A stretch of 64,000 nt of DNA from Trichobilharzia szidati (taxonomy: Eukaryota > Platyhelminthes > Trematoda > Strigeidida > Schistosomatidae): positions 10,896,354 through 10,960,353 of the forward strand of contig OX235272.1 in the NCBI GenBank assembly GCA_944472155.2, given 5' to 3'. Numbering within the stretch: the first letter of the stretch is position 1; every line of letters begins with the position of its first letter. The notes beneath the pieces were generated by a model that was not told the DNA's origin, did no database searches, and saw only the letters and a program-made list of their open reading frames with translations. The translations under genes and the position numbers were made by a program. This document shows positions 46,325 through 57,764 of the stretch, one piece after another.

Positions 46325-46790
46325 TATAGATTAGATTTATTTCCCAATTTTGACTACGGATTGATTGATATCATTTAGAGAACCATTGAAAACTAACTAG
46401 ACACTACTGAACAGCTGTTTCATCAGCCTAGTTTGGGAATCATCGCCAGTACGCACCCATCAGCAGATTTCGAACGCAGGACCTTCCGGTTACAATGTAA
46501 GCTCGTAGACCATCCAGTCACTGGGACCCAATTCGATGGCCAGCGCATGAATTCTTACTTCTACCAATTTGTGATTTAGAGCGACCATCAACCAATGTCA
46601 TCGGTGGGAAATCCATCCTCGCTCCCGACTGGATGGACCTCACTGGTCAGGACTTCTTACTAGAACTCTACGAAACTTCGTTCTGTAGCAAGTCACTAGC
46701 GAGCATCAGATCAATTTTCAATAGGTGATTTGTAAAGATTAGATTTATTTTTTGAGTTTGACCATGGATTGATATCACTTAGAGAATCAA
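46325..46790 (-). repeat. Retrozyme-like repeat, unit plus second tail (head-to-tail)
   Basis: A complete minus-strand unit (ribozyme near 46405-46455, B-box region near 46470, head near 46700) is bordered on both sides by the 3' tail motif (GATTGATATCA with GAGAA), at 46340-46385 and 46735-46785. That is the arrangement of a partial tandem. Confidence 0.7.
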
Positions 46791-46859
46791 TAAGACGATG
46801 TAATTTATCTGAGTCGTGTTGTAATGTATTTGCACAAAACAAATTCGAACAATCTGATC

Positions 46860-47620
46860 ACGCACGGACTTGTCATAGGAATATGTAAAGATGAAATTAG
46901 AGACACGATATAAAATTGATGTTTACACGTCTTTTAAACCTATCTACATAAAATGAGTTTGGGGCACACCCTAAAGTGTGTGGATGCTCTAGTTGGCAAT
47001 TAGGAAGTTTAAACCACCATTATGCATTCAAAGCAACAATTCGTCATCACATTAAACCTTCCTTGGTAAACTTTGTTTTGATACCACAGCAGATGTGCTA
47101 TTGTGGTGGTGGTGTGATACAGACATTGTGCTCCAACAGAATATTATTCTCAAGTATTCCTACAGTTGAATACTACATTAGCAACAGAATACTATATAAA
47201 CATGTATTTGAACATTCTATTTCATGTCGTTTAATGTAAACCAAAATCACACGCTCAGTGATTGGTTAAAGAATATAAACATTAAGAACAAAGAAATCTG
47301 CTTGATCAATAGAAATTATATCTTGGCTTCAGTGTCTTACTGTTTGCTATTACCCTATTATCACTGTTATTTGGTTTAGTGATCTTCATTGTTATTTCCA
47401 CCTTCAATAAGTCCTTTTAACTTGATCTAAGCGTATTTTCTCCCCTCTTAACTCCTTTTTATTACTTTCACACGTATATTCCTATGATAAGTCCTTGTGT
47501 GATCAGACTGTTTGAAATGTGTCACACGCAAATACATTACACGATTCAGACAATTTACGTAATCTTATTGCTTTGTCTAAATTCATAAAAAGGAATTAAT
47601 TATTTTAAATTATTATTATT
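46860..47620 (+). mobile_element. PLE 3' fragment
   Basis: MSLGHTLKCVDALVGN is a decayed GHILKFIEALAI. The preceding YKIDVYTSFKPIYIK-like stretch matches 30810-30860. 47470-47615 (GTGTGATCAGACTGTTTGAA, TACACGATTCAGACAATTTA) matches the 3' UTR at 31135-31285. Confidence 0.65.
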
Positions 47621-47689
47621 ATTATCAACGTCATTACTGACTAATGTTTCCACTTTACTCAGTTCAATTTTTAAATTTTCTCGTCGATT

Positions 47690-47945
47690 GATTGGACCGA
47701 AGTGCTCGGTCTCAGGTTGACATGACGGCTTCTTGTGCAGATGTTTCGACTATGTCTGGGCATGTAATTAGAATGGGATAACGCTTTGGCGTTTGAAACG
47801 ATGGGCACTGGGTTCGAGCCTCTGTGGGAACATTATCATTCACTGAAGAATGCAGGTACATCTGCTAGGTTTCGAGTCCCAAATAGAGACGAAATGCGCC
47901 ACCTGGATTCCATCACTAGTCACCGTCCACTAATTAACTTCTAAT
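47690..47945 (+). repeat. Smalpha-like SINE with degenerate hammerhead
   Basis: It has a B-box-like GGGTTCGAGCC near 47812. At 47853-47920 it has the Smalpha ribozyme layout: CAGGTACATC, GAGTCCCAAATAG-GACGAAA, then CCTGGATTCCATCACTAG (recalled Smalpha ends CCTGGATTCCACTGC). The CTGATGA box is replaced by CTGCTAGGTTTC, so cleavage is unlikely. Smalpha is a schistosome repeat with a Pol III promoter and a hammerhead, which supports the host assignment. Confidence 0.75.
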
Positions 47946-48059
47946 GTTTTCACTGTTTGATATGTCACCAACCCTTACATACACTATCGTTTTAATGTAC
48001 TAAGCGTTTATTATCATTATTTATTTATTTATTTTAAACTGACAAACATATTTGAGTAA

Positions 48060-50105
48060 AAAGAATTAAGTCAGTTTGAAAAGAAGAGTGGCTCACTACG
48101 GACACTTGGAAACTGATAGAAAAGAGATGGATGGTGAAACAAAAGATTCTCCAGTGCACCGACGAGCAACAAAAGCAGGATTTGAATGCAAACTACAAGA
48201 CATTGAACAAAAGAGTAAAGAAAAGTAACAAGGAAAACAAAAGAAAATATTAGGAAACCATGGCAAGTGAAGCAGAAAAAGCTGCAGGAAAAGGAGACTT
48301 CGAAACACACTACCAAACAACTAGGTACCTATCGGGAAAACGTTTGACACAAATCAAGCCGGTGAAAGATGACAACGGAAAGTCACTCACCAAAGAAGTG
48401 GAGCAAAGGAAACACTGGGCTGAACACTTCAAAAGACTCCTAAATCGAACACCACCGACAACGCGCCCAACAATACCAACAACCGAGACTGAGCTACCAG
48501 TGAATACCAACCCCCCGACGAAATCAGAAGTCCTGAAGGCAATCAAGATGCTTAAAGCTGGAAAAGCAGCAAGACCAGATGGAATCCCAGCAGAAGCGTT
48601 GAAAATGGACCCAGAGACAACAGCAGACTTGATGACGCCACTACTAGAGAAGGTCTGGAAAAAAGGCAAAGTACCCGAGGATTGGAAGAAAGGATACCTA
48701 TTCAAACTACCAAAGAAAGGAGACTTAAGTCAATGCAAGAACTGGCGCGGAATTATGCTCCTGTCCATCCCAAGCAAAATACTAAGCCGCATCATCCTGG
48801 AGAGAATCAAACATGCCAACCTGGATGAAAACTTCGACCGGAACAAGCTGGATTCAGGAGAAACAAGTCATGCATTGATCAGATCGCCACATTATGGACC
48901 ATCATTGAACAAAGCCTGGAATGGCAGTCACCTCTCTATCTCAACTTCATCGACTTTGAAAAGGCATTCGACAGCGTCTATCGAGAGGTGATTTGGAAAC
49001 TACCTCGCTACTACGGGGTGCCACCGACAATAATACATCTCATCCAACAGCTGTACGGCAATGCTGCATGTCAAGTAATCCACAACGGGGAACTCACAAA
49101 TGCCTTCGAAGTGAGGAGAGGAGTAAGAAAAGCTGGCTGGCTGCCTACTATCGCCAATGATTTCCGTTAATGCAGTAGATTGGATAATGCGACAGACACA
49201 CAGCGGCCAATGAGGAAACAGGCATAAAATGGACTCACACAAAAAACTTGGAGGCTCTTGACTTCGCCGATGATATACGTCTGATTTCCCACAAACTGGA
49301 AGATATGCAAGCGAAAAGCGACAAGTTGGCAGAAGAAGCATCAAAGATAGGACTTCAGGTGAACATGGAGAAAACAGAGGTGATGAAGATTCCTGGGCAA
49401 CACCACCAACAGCAATAACAGCAATAGACAACAATCAGCATAAATGGGAGGAACCTGAAAAAAACAACCTCTTTTACCTAACTTGGAAGAATCGTTTCAA
49501 CTACAGGCGGAGCTTACGAGGATATCAAAGCAAGAATCGGAAAAGCAAGACAAGCTTTCACTACTCTCAAGTCTGTGTGGAGGTCAACAGCACTCCTCAG
49601 CATGAAAAATAAGATCCGGATTTTCAACTCCAATGTGAAGTTAGCCAGTGCTAGTCACTATACGAATCAGAGACTTGCACTGCGCATCATAAAGAGCATC
49701 TCAAACAAACTACAGACCTTCATCAAAAGCTGACTTCGCTCAATACCACTCAAGATCAGATGGCCGGCCAGAAAAGATCAGCAACAGAGAACTCTGGCAA
49801 TGAGCGAACCAACACAGCAGGAACCGATTGTGAAACAAATAGGCAGGAAGAAATGGAGATGGATTGGCCATACTCTGAGGAACCGTCAAGTGACATCACT
49901 AGACAAGCCATTGCTCGAGTGGAACCCGAAAGGGAAGCGACGAGTTGGTCGTCAGTGCAAGGGTGACTTGGAGGAGGTCATGTGAAGAGGAGATGAAAAC
50001 GTGTGGGCAGACATGGAGCCAGGTGAAGACTCTAGCAGAGAACAGAACGCAATGGAGACGCACGGCTGAAGCCCTATGTTCTTCTAGGAATTAAAGGATA
50101 CAATA
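48060..50105 (+). mobile_element. LINE-A, longest copy (linker, RT and 3' end)
   Basis: Open for 243 codons from 48260: linker, then AIKMLKAGKAARPDGIPAEA, KGYLFKLPKKGDLSQCKNWR, GIMLLSIPSKILSRIILERI. A frameshift follows near 48830. RT continues in other frames: LYLNFIDFEKAFDSV, REVIWKLPRYYGVPPTIIHL, then FADDIRLISHKLEDMQAKSD near 49265 and RKKWRWIGHTLRN near 49848. Ends CCCTATGTTCTTCTAGGAAT with ACAATAATAAT. The N-terminal endonuclease is absent. At least three breaks; non-functional. Confidence 0.85.
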
Positions 50106-50159
50106 ATAATAGTGATGGCAAACCTTCAGCAAAATGATAATCACATCTTGTTTATTCTT

Positions 50160-51030
50160 CTCTTTTTCTCAATAATTGAATAATTCCCACGGTAGCATTA
50201 AGAACACAATACTCAGCGAAGAAACTATTTCCTGCAACGATTTTAAAATCAATCTGGTTAATCTTATTTACACATAGTATTTAAGAAATTATATCCAGTG
50301 AGGGAATTAGATCAAAAGTGTGAATACATGAAATAATAATGCAAAATAATAATGAAATGCAATTGAAACAAATGTTTTTGATTATAATCATAGTTAAATG
50401 TCAAGTAGCAAAACAATTAATGTCATATAAAGAATAATACATAAGGTGAATAGATATTGGAAACGGGTGCATAATTATAGGATTAGTAGGCGAATATTAA
50501 ATGTTACATAATGCTACATAGAGCGAAGCTCTATTCTGGAACACCTGATAGACTTCTGTCACTCTGTCAACCCTGACCATGATTTTAAGATCATCTACCG
50601 AATCCATGCTAACTTGCCGACCACGTTTTCTTCGTTACAGACTTCTAAAGATAGGGGAGGCCTTTGCAATTCATTTATGAATTTAAGGCAGACGTTTATT
50701 TACAAAAGAAGTATGTACAATCCCTACTACTGCCTTGGCTGTAGACGGGTAGACATTTATGCATTTTGTTTATTTAGTTATTCTATGTACTTTCCCCTCA
50801 TTACTACGATTGTTATTATTATTATTATTACTATTCTCACTCTGAATTGTTTCCACTTGTCATTCTAAATCCAAAATTATTAATTTTTTATTTATACAAT
50901 ATTGAATTATATGTTATCGAATTTCACACTCTGTTATGTTAAATTTTATATTCTCTTGCTAATTCTATAACTATGCACCCCTTTCCAACATCTATACATC
51001 TTATGAATTATTCCATATATGACATCAATT
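50160..51030 (+). mobile_element. PLE 3' fragment with inverted flanks
   Basis: Coding trace EHLIDFCHSVNPDHDFKIIY, RIHANLP near 50538, then TFIYKRSMYNPYYCLGCRR. 50415-50520 recurs inverted at 50900-51030 (CATAATTATAGGATTAG against its complement). The left flank is collinear with 3480-3740. Confidence 0.7.
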
Positions 51031-51300
51031 GCAGAAGTTAGAATTCATGGGTCATTGGATCGGGTCCCAGTGGCTTAATGGTCTACGAGCTCGCCTTGTA
51101 ACCAGAATGTCCTGGGTTTGAACCCTGGTGGCCGTGGGTGCGTACTGATGAAGAGTCACAAACTAGGAGGGAGAAAACAGCTGTCCAGTACTCCCATCTG
51201 GTTTTCCAATGGTTCTCTAACCAATGTCAGCTCATGATGAAATCCTGTAACCAATCAAACAAAATCCCTAAAAACCAATACTCGAATAAATTCGTTGTTG
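51030..51300 (+). repeat. Retrozyme-like repeat, subfamily 2
   Basis: AGTTAGAATTCATGG body, A-box-like segment at about 51068, B-box-like GGTTTGAACCC, GTACTGATGAAGAGTCACAAACTAGG near 51143, then AAAACAGCTGTCCAGTACTCC, then the subfamily 2 tail. CTGATGA and the stem I partner AGTAC are present; GAAAC reads GAAAAC. Confidence 0.7.
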
Positions 51301-52794
51301 AAAGAAGAGTCTGTTCGCTGAATATTGTGTTCTTTATTCTTAATTTTTCCAGGTTGGCAGCTGTTAGGGGATGTGAATATGTCATGTTATTTACTTAATA
51401 TAGTATTGCATATATATTAGACACTAACCATTATTGACCCCAAACAATTTAATTATTTCTGTAATTACTGAAAAGCAAACAATCTGGCTAGCTAACTAGC
51501 TAGCTGGCTATTGATTCAATAGAAGTGATGACGAAAGAGAAGTACATTCATGCTTACTTAAAATTTAAAGAGAATTCATAAACAGCTGTCTGTGATTTTA
51601 CATTTCAATGACTTGGCAGTATGGCTATTTGATTATTCTACTTTATTTTCGTCTATTCATTCAAAATGTATCTTATTTTGCAAACAAGCTAGCGTGAACT
51701 TAATGAGACAAATAAATGCCCTCCTACCCACACACACTAAGAAGTATACCAAAGGACTAGATATTATTTACAGGAAATGGCGTTGAACTGAAGTTTAGAT
51801 GAAGAAGTGCGGAAATTCAAGTTGTCATACAATCATAAAGTACACATAAGTGTAGGGGAAGTAGAATTTGCAAGCAAATTAATATTATTGGTATTAATGT
51901 TATTGTAATAATTATTTTTCCCTTGGATTTTGAGTGGAATTTTCTTCACCTGACTGTACGATTGTACATAATCTCTTATCTTCTCTCCACATAATCTCCT
52001 CCATGTCGCCCTCCGACTCAGACCCCATTTGGGGTGTGTGTGTGAAGAGAGAGTCAGATGTCACAAAAGAACTTATAAACTTTTTAAGAAGTCAGTAACT
52101 GTGAACTGCAAAGTATAAGCAGACATTACTATTATTATTATTATGATTATTTTATTACCAGGAGTATTATTTGTGACATTATCTATTTGTACTTCGTTGT
52201 GTTTCCACCAGCATTCTGTTTATAGTGGTGGTTTCGTTATCATTAATATTGTTATTATTAGTATTTTAAATTTTACGTATGTACATATTTACAAACGAGC
52301 TAAATTGTTGCAGTATGTATAAAAACACTGAAGATTCCATTCTGTATACTTGTTATTATTGTTTGGAATAAGGAGGTCATTATTATTTTCGAAGGTTCCC
52401 TAAATGAAGTTAGTTTGTGATCAATCTCCAGATCAATCAAATCTCTGTGGAAACCGCCAACACATGAGAACAGTATGACTGAAATGACCTGAATTAAGAC
52501 AGTACTATGGATTAGACAGAATGACAATGTTTACACTACCCCAGTGACTAATCAATGCATCCTTAACATTTTCGGTGAAGAATATTCTGTGGTTGGTGAC
52601 TAGCAGTCAAATTCAGGACAATGTTCACTTTATCCCACTTAGGACTCATCAGCCGGATATATACTTGCATACACTTCCAGTGATTGAAGGTACTCCCAAT
52701 GAGAATGGAATTCAGAGCCTATCGTCTCATACGCCAAAGCTGTATGGACTACACGACTTGGGCTACAACAGCCACCTCTTATGCAGTGAGTATC
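51301..52794. other. Unassigned AT-rich DNA
   Basis: Poly-ATT runs (52125-52150, 52245-52270), a GTGTGTG patch at 52033, no credible gene. 51925-52020 has a weak likeness to the LINE-A 3' end in reverse. Confidence 0.4.
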
Positions 52795-53340
52795 AGAGAT
52801 TATTTAATCAATTTTAGATTTTGCCATTGATTGATTGGATTGAAGTGTTTGGCCTCTTTTGATATGTCAACTCACTCCTGGTGTAACAACAGAAGACAAG
52901 GGTCAGGAAACAGATCATTTATTCAGAAAATCAAGAGGTATTCATAGGTTTTTATGTACATTATTAATGGTGCTATTGTTAGCAGAGAAGCAACCTCTTC
53001 TGATTGATTGTTTTCTTGATGAAAGTTATTCTTTACTGCTTGTAACCGTTTCTTAGAAAGTCATGTCATCTATCTGCAAATCCTATTTGCACACGTTAAT
53101 TCTGCTGTGATTGGTTGCTGAGTTCCTCAAAGTTAAGCTTTGTCATTGTTTTCTCTCATGACCGTGATTCGGGACGTGAAGATTGACGTAAATTGTTGTT
53201 TACAATTTTGTCTTGCAGACAGCTCTCACCACAGTGGTACAGATGTTTTTACGATGTCTGAGGGCTTAACTTAACAAAATTTCCTGGATTCTACTGCTAG
53301 TCACCAATTACTTCAAGTTAAATCATTGGACATTGTCGAA
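52795..53340 (+). repeat. Smalpha-like SINE split by a solo LTR
   Basis: GATTGATTGGATTGAAGTGT at 52825 matches the start of the copy at 47690. GATGTTTTTACGATGTCTGAG (53243) and CCTGGATTCTACTGCTAGTC (53281) match its middle and end. The ribozyme core between those two is deleted. The LTR lies at 52882-53233. Confidence 0.65.
52882..53233 (+). mobile_element. Solo LTR, 352 bp
   Basis: TGTAACAACAGAAGACAAGG to CTCTCACCACA, thus TG...CA. It lies inside an Smalpha-like SINE, which fixes both ends. Flanks CTGG and GTGG agree in three of four bases. No internal LTR-element genes are found in the window. Confidence 0.75.
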
Positions 53341-53439
53341 GCATTTGTACCAAGAGTGAGTCGACATGTCAACATAGGGGCACAACACTTCAGTTCAATC
53401 AATCAGCAGGTAAATCTAAATTGAATCAAATAAATTCTA

Positions 53440-53560
53440 CAGGATGGTAACTGCGAATTCAATAGCCCAATAGTACCTTCTCTGACTTCAGTACTGGGTA
53501 ATGTGGGTTTCTATCTCAGACTGAGAGAGACAGATCTATACACATTCATTTGTTTTGAGA
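53440..53560 (+). repeat. SINE-C fragment
   Basis: AATAGTACCTTCTCTGACTT, CAGTACTGGGTAATGTGGGT and TTCTATCTCAGA match the A-to-B box part of the 57310 copy at low identity. Confidence 0.4.
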
Positions 53561-53789
53561 CCCTGCATACATTTGGATGGCAAGTTTGCAAAGCTTTCTA
53601 TCACTTTGATCCACTTCTCTAATGTCAGTTCTACTCTCATTTAAAAACAGCCGCTTAACTATTCTCAGGTGCGAAATTGGAATCTGTCATTGTGTAATTC
53701 CAATCCCCTGGTTTAAAACTATTTATTTTGAGTTAATCGTCTAATTAAAATACTGAGTAGTAAATGTGATCAGGTTAAATTACGAATTA

Positions 53790-54595
53790 TATTTACTTCA
53801 GGTGAACATAGAGAAAACAGAGGTGATGAAGATTCCTGGCCAACACCAACAGCATAGCAGCAACAACATTAACGACACGCAACAATCAGCCTAAATGGGA
53901 GAAATCTGAAAGAGGCAACCTCCTTCACCTACCTACCTGGGAAGCATCATCTCAACTAGAGGCTGACGGAACTGACGACGTTATCAAAGCGAGGACCAAG
54001 AAAGCAAGGCAAGCTTTCATTTCTCTCAAGCCTGTGTGGAGGAGATCAACAGCACTCAGCTTGGAAAACAAGATCCGGATTTTCAACTCAAATGTGAAGT
54101 CACTCAGTGCTAGTATACGGATCAGAGACTTGGCCAGCGTGTCAAGAAGGGGACTTTGAACAAACCACAGTCTTTCATCAACATCTGTCTTCGATCAGTA
54201 ATTCGCTCAAGAACAGATGGCCGACCAGAAAAGATCAGCAACAGGGTGGGATCTCTGACAATGGACGGATCAACCCAGGAGGAACCAACTTTGCAACAAA
54301 TATGTAGGAAGAAGTGGAAGTGAATTGGTTGGTCATACTCTGAGAAAACAAACCATCAAGTGATATCATACGCTAGGCCATTGTTCGAGTGGAAATCGAA
54401 TGGGAGGCGGCGAGTTGGTCGTCAGTGCGAGGATGGGGTGACATGGAGGAGGTAATGTGAAGAGGAGATGAAAGCATTTGGGGAGATGTGGAACCAGGTG
54501 AAAACTTTGGCAGAGAACTGAACTCAGTGGAGACGTTTGGCTGAAGCCCTATTTTCCTCTCGGAATTAAAGGAAACAATAATAATAATCTCAAGT
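53790..54595 (+). mobile_element. LINE-A 3' fragment
   Basis: TTCAGGTGAACATAGAGAAAAC, GGTGATGAAGATTCCTGG through GCCCTATTTTCCTCTCGGAA and (ATA)n. No open frame longer than 70 codons. Confidence 0.7.
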
Positions 54596-55290
54596 ATCAA
54601 AATACATTTGATCAATATAACAATTAGACTTGTAGCTGATACATGCAACAATTAGCTGAGTCATCAGTCTAAATCTACACCCAGAGTTTTTGTTATTTAT
54701 CCGTTGTTATTGATTATATACGTGGTTATAGAATCAGGTCATTCACAATATTTCATAGAGTCATTAATGGTACAAAGTGTGTTTCAATCATGGTAATTAA
54801 ACTGTGCCACACTGATTCTGTGGTTTCCATAAAACTCATACAATATATATGTAAGTGTCATAATCAATAGAAACAAAGAACTGAGGTTTATAATTCTATT
54901 GACGACTCTATTGTCTCACCTAAATCAGGTGAGTACAGTGCAAATACAATTATTCACAAGATCCTTGTAGCATAGAGAGCATTGAAGCAGAAAGAAACTA
55001 AGTCAAGACAGAAATACTTAGCAATAGTTCTATCCCCAAACCTTTCTCTTTTTTCCCATATCTAATCGATTTCTAATAAAATGTTCCGTCTAACCTATTA
55101 CATTAAGAAGTTAAGACAAGCAGGTAGGTGTATCACTCATCCTTCCCCTTTACAGTCTGCAAACTTTTGCATCTTACCTATTATTTCTTATTATTTCTAA
55201 GCCTTAGTCTTTCTTGAGTTTCTCAATAAGGATTATGTCATACTGGTGACAAAGGTAGGGTAAGTAGAGCATGCCACTAAGTCAGGCCAA
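54596..55290. other. No gene recognised
   Basis: AT-rich to the left end of the Merlin copy. Confidence 0.4.
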
Positions 55291-56438
55291 GTTAAACTTT
55301 AAGCACCACCAACTACCAATCAGCGAATGACCTCAAATAGTCCAATGAGGTTCATCCACGTGAGTTCAGGGCTGTATTCCGCTTCCGTCGTGTCAAATAC
55401 CTTCTCTGACGAAGTTATGCCAGCAGTTCGATGAGGATAAGGTTTTGCAGTATTGCCTAGATTTGTGGTTGCTTAGGAAGGAGAGGATTTGTTCATGTGG
55501 AGGTGTCATGAGTATAAAAAGCTTTAGCAGGTCGACTGATGGATATGTCCATCGTTGTGCAATTTGCTTGAGACGAGTGAGTGTTAGGTAAGGTAAGCTG
55601 ATGATTTTAATATTTCGTAGAAACAGGTTTTGCTAGGTCGTATCTCTTTCTAATCCCATATTTTGCATATTTGTAATTACTGGATTTTAAAACAGCCTGT
55701 GAGAGATACAGCTGCTGAAACTGAAAATGGCCTTGTGTCAACAGTTCAGTGGTACCAGCACTGCAGAGACATCGTGTCATGGAAAATGGAGAGAATTACT
55801 TTCGTTTTAGGAGAAGTTGTCGTCGTACAAGTGGAGGAAACTGTCTTATTGAAGAAAAGATACAGCCATGGTCGTGAGAGAGAAAACAATGTTTGGGTGA
55901 TTGGTATATATGACACCTCCCTGCACAAAGGATTCGTGGAGAGGATAGCAGACTGAAAGTCTACCTTAGTACCTATTGTCACTCGATTGCTGAAATAGGG
56001 ATCTATAGTACATACTAATGAATGGAAAAGTTATAACTTGCTGTCATCTCTTGGATATATTCACCACAGAGTGAACTATTCCAATGATTTTGTGTATCTC
56101 ATTACAGGGAAATACACGAATTCTATAGAATGATTTAGGGAAAGATTAAAAATAGGATTAGGGCTATAAAGGGATCTCAAAAGGATGTCATTTATAGTCA
56201 TTTGGATGAATATATATACAGAATGTGGTGCAGCTCTTCTGCTGACACTCCTATGCTAAACTGAGAGATGTTTCTGTCACATGTTAGAGAAAGATACCCT
56301 AAGTAACAGTTTTATGCAGTTTTTATGCTTTCGTTTTTCATAAATATACGTTTCCCTCAATCAAAAATCCATCTTTCATGTGATTGGTTCGTTGATGGTC
56401 GTTCGCTGATTGGTAGTTAGTGGTGCTTAAAGTTTAAC
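55291..56438 (+). mobile_element. Merlin-family DNA transposon, decayed
   Basis: The flanks GTTAAACTTTAAGCACCAC (55291) and its complement (ending 56438) are inverted repeats of about 42 bp. Inside, in order: RICSCGGVMSI with RCAICLRRVSVR (zinc-binding N-terminus, 55480-55590), WYQHCRDIVSWKMERITFVL with VVVVQVEETVLLKKRYSHGR and ENNVWVIGIYD (55740-55910), and NEWKSYNLLSSLGYIHHRVN with YSNDFVYLITGKYTNSIE (56018-56130). This order fits the IS1016/ISXO2-like transposase of Merlin elements, with candidate acidic residues (the E of VEET, the E of NEWK). Stops and frameshifts make it inactive. Confidence 0.75.
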
Positions 56439-56608
56439 TTTACCCGTTGCAGTCGATAGATATCTGAACTCATGTGAGAAATGGTCTAAATGCCTGTTGT
56501 ATGACTCTCAACACACTGTCTCTTTATTTACAACTCTTTCTTCCCCTCCCTCCTTGAATCTCATGAGGTAGGAGGACTGGGAATCATTATAAAAGATTAT
56601 TTCTTCGC

Positions 56609-56832
56609 GTCGGTGGCATAGCGGTTAGGACGCTCGCCGACCATGCACATGGTCCGGGGTTCGGTCCTCGGCCGACGCACTCCTTTACCTCGTTAAGCCA
56701 GAAATAATGCTGATAAAGAGGAAAAGTTAGGTATGAGGCTAGCAACCCCATCCTGTAAAATAAACACTGCTACAGAAACTTCAAACCACTAGCTTGAAGC
56801 CCTATGTTCCACTGGGAACGTGAAGGAAAAAA
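56609..56832 (+). repeat. SINE-A copy with 10-bp target-site duplication
   Basis: GTCGGTGGCATAGCGGTTAG head, B box GGGGTTCGGTCC, body with TAAGCCAGAAATAATGCTG, tail CTATGTTCCACTGGGAACGT and poly-A. ATTTCTTCGC flanks it at 56599-56608 and 56833-56842. Confidence 0.85.
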
Positions 56833-56842
56833 ATTTCTTCGC

Positions 56843-57174
56843 TCGCATAAATAAGTGAAAAAGCTCAAAGATACGCTATTTGGCCTGAACTCCTTACGAC
56901 AAAGAAAGCATGAAAATTTTGAAGCAACTTACGATGTAATTTATGGTGATACTATCTCAAATAGCTCATCATTTTGGTTATTAATATTACTGTTTTTATT
57001 AGTATTATCATTTAGTACCTTATTCATTTTCGACTTCACAGTTATTGATAATGCCAAAATACTGGTATTATCAATTTTGTTTACCTCCATACCATAAATA
57101 TGTTCTTTTGTTGTTGAGTTAATTAGGTGGAATATTGTTCCAAATGCTGAGAATTCCACTCTATATTTTGATTG
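56843..57174 (+). other. Spacer with a small membrane-like frame
   Basis: A frame at 56855-57097 has a hydrophobic run (FWLLILLFLLVLSFSTLFIF) that could span a membrane. AT-rich codons alone could produce this, so I do not call a gene. Confidence 0.2.
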
Positions 57175-57505
57175 GACACTAGTAACTATTGTGATGTGTC
57201 TAGTTCTTGTCGTTTGGTGCAGACTGAATTCTATCAGTCAGTCAGGTTTGCAATGTGGCCACCATTCTAGCTATTTGGCTCGCAATAATGGTGTACATTG
57301 ATTTGATGATATCGCGAGCCCGAATCGCTCAGTGGTAACATCTTTGACTGCATTACTCACTGGGTGACGTGGGTTTGAATCTCAAGAGGGACATTAGTTC
57401 CTTCAAGGTGGCACATACCCTTTGCTGACTGGTGAGTGTAAGCTAGCATGAAATCTAGGTCAAGCGAGGCTTCCTGTGGCCGATCGCCTCCAAGCATCTA
57501 ATATC
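57175..57505 (+). repeat. SINE-C copy
   Basis: TGTGATGTGTCTAGTTCTTG, then CAGTCAGGTTTGCAATGTGG and CGAGCCCGAATCGCTCAGTG, B-box-like GGGTTTGAATC (57370), TAGGTCAAGCGAGGCTTCCT. Same order as at 2110 without the inverted flank. Confidence 0.6.
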
Positions 57506-57764
57506 ATCAAATTCCTCTCTTTAACATAAGTAATGTTTTGAAATTAAGTATATCGATATTATTATTATTGAGACTGATGATAAAAGATATTTGTAACTCA
57601 ATTTAGTGTTTAGGTGTTGTTGTTCTCTGTGGAATGCATAATTTATATGAAACGATTTTGTTATCCTATCCCAAACAAGATGCTCAGCCCTAAATTTAAT
57701 TTGAAGTTGGCTTTGAGAATTCTCCAAGGATGAAATATGTACCTTTTATGGTTACCTTGACTGT

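Noticed and set aside
48071..48705. Minus-strand frames opposite LINE-A
   Set aside because: They are shadows of the plus-strand RT frame, whose motifs are clear.
56855..57097. 80-codon frame with a hydrophobic segment
   Set aside because: T-rich DNA readily encodes Leu/Phe/Ile runs; no splice, start context or family supports it.
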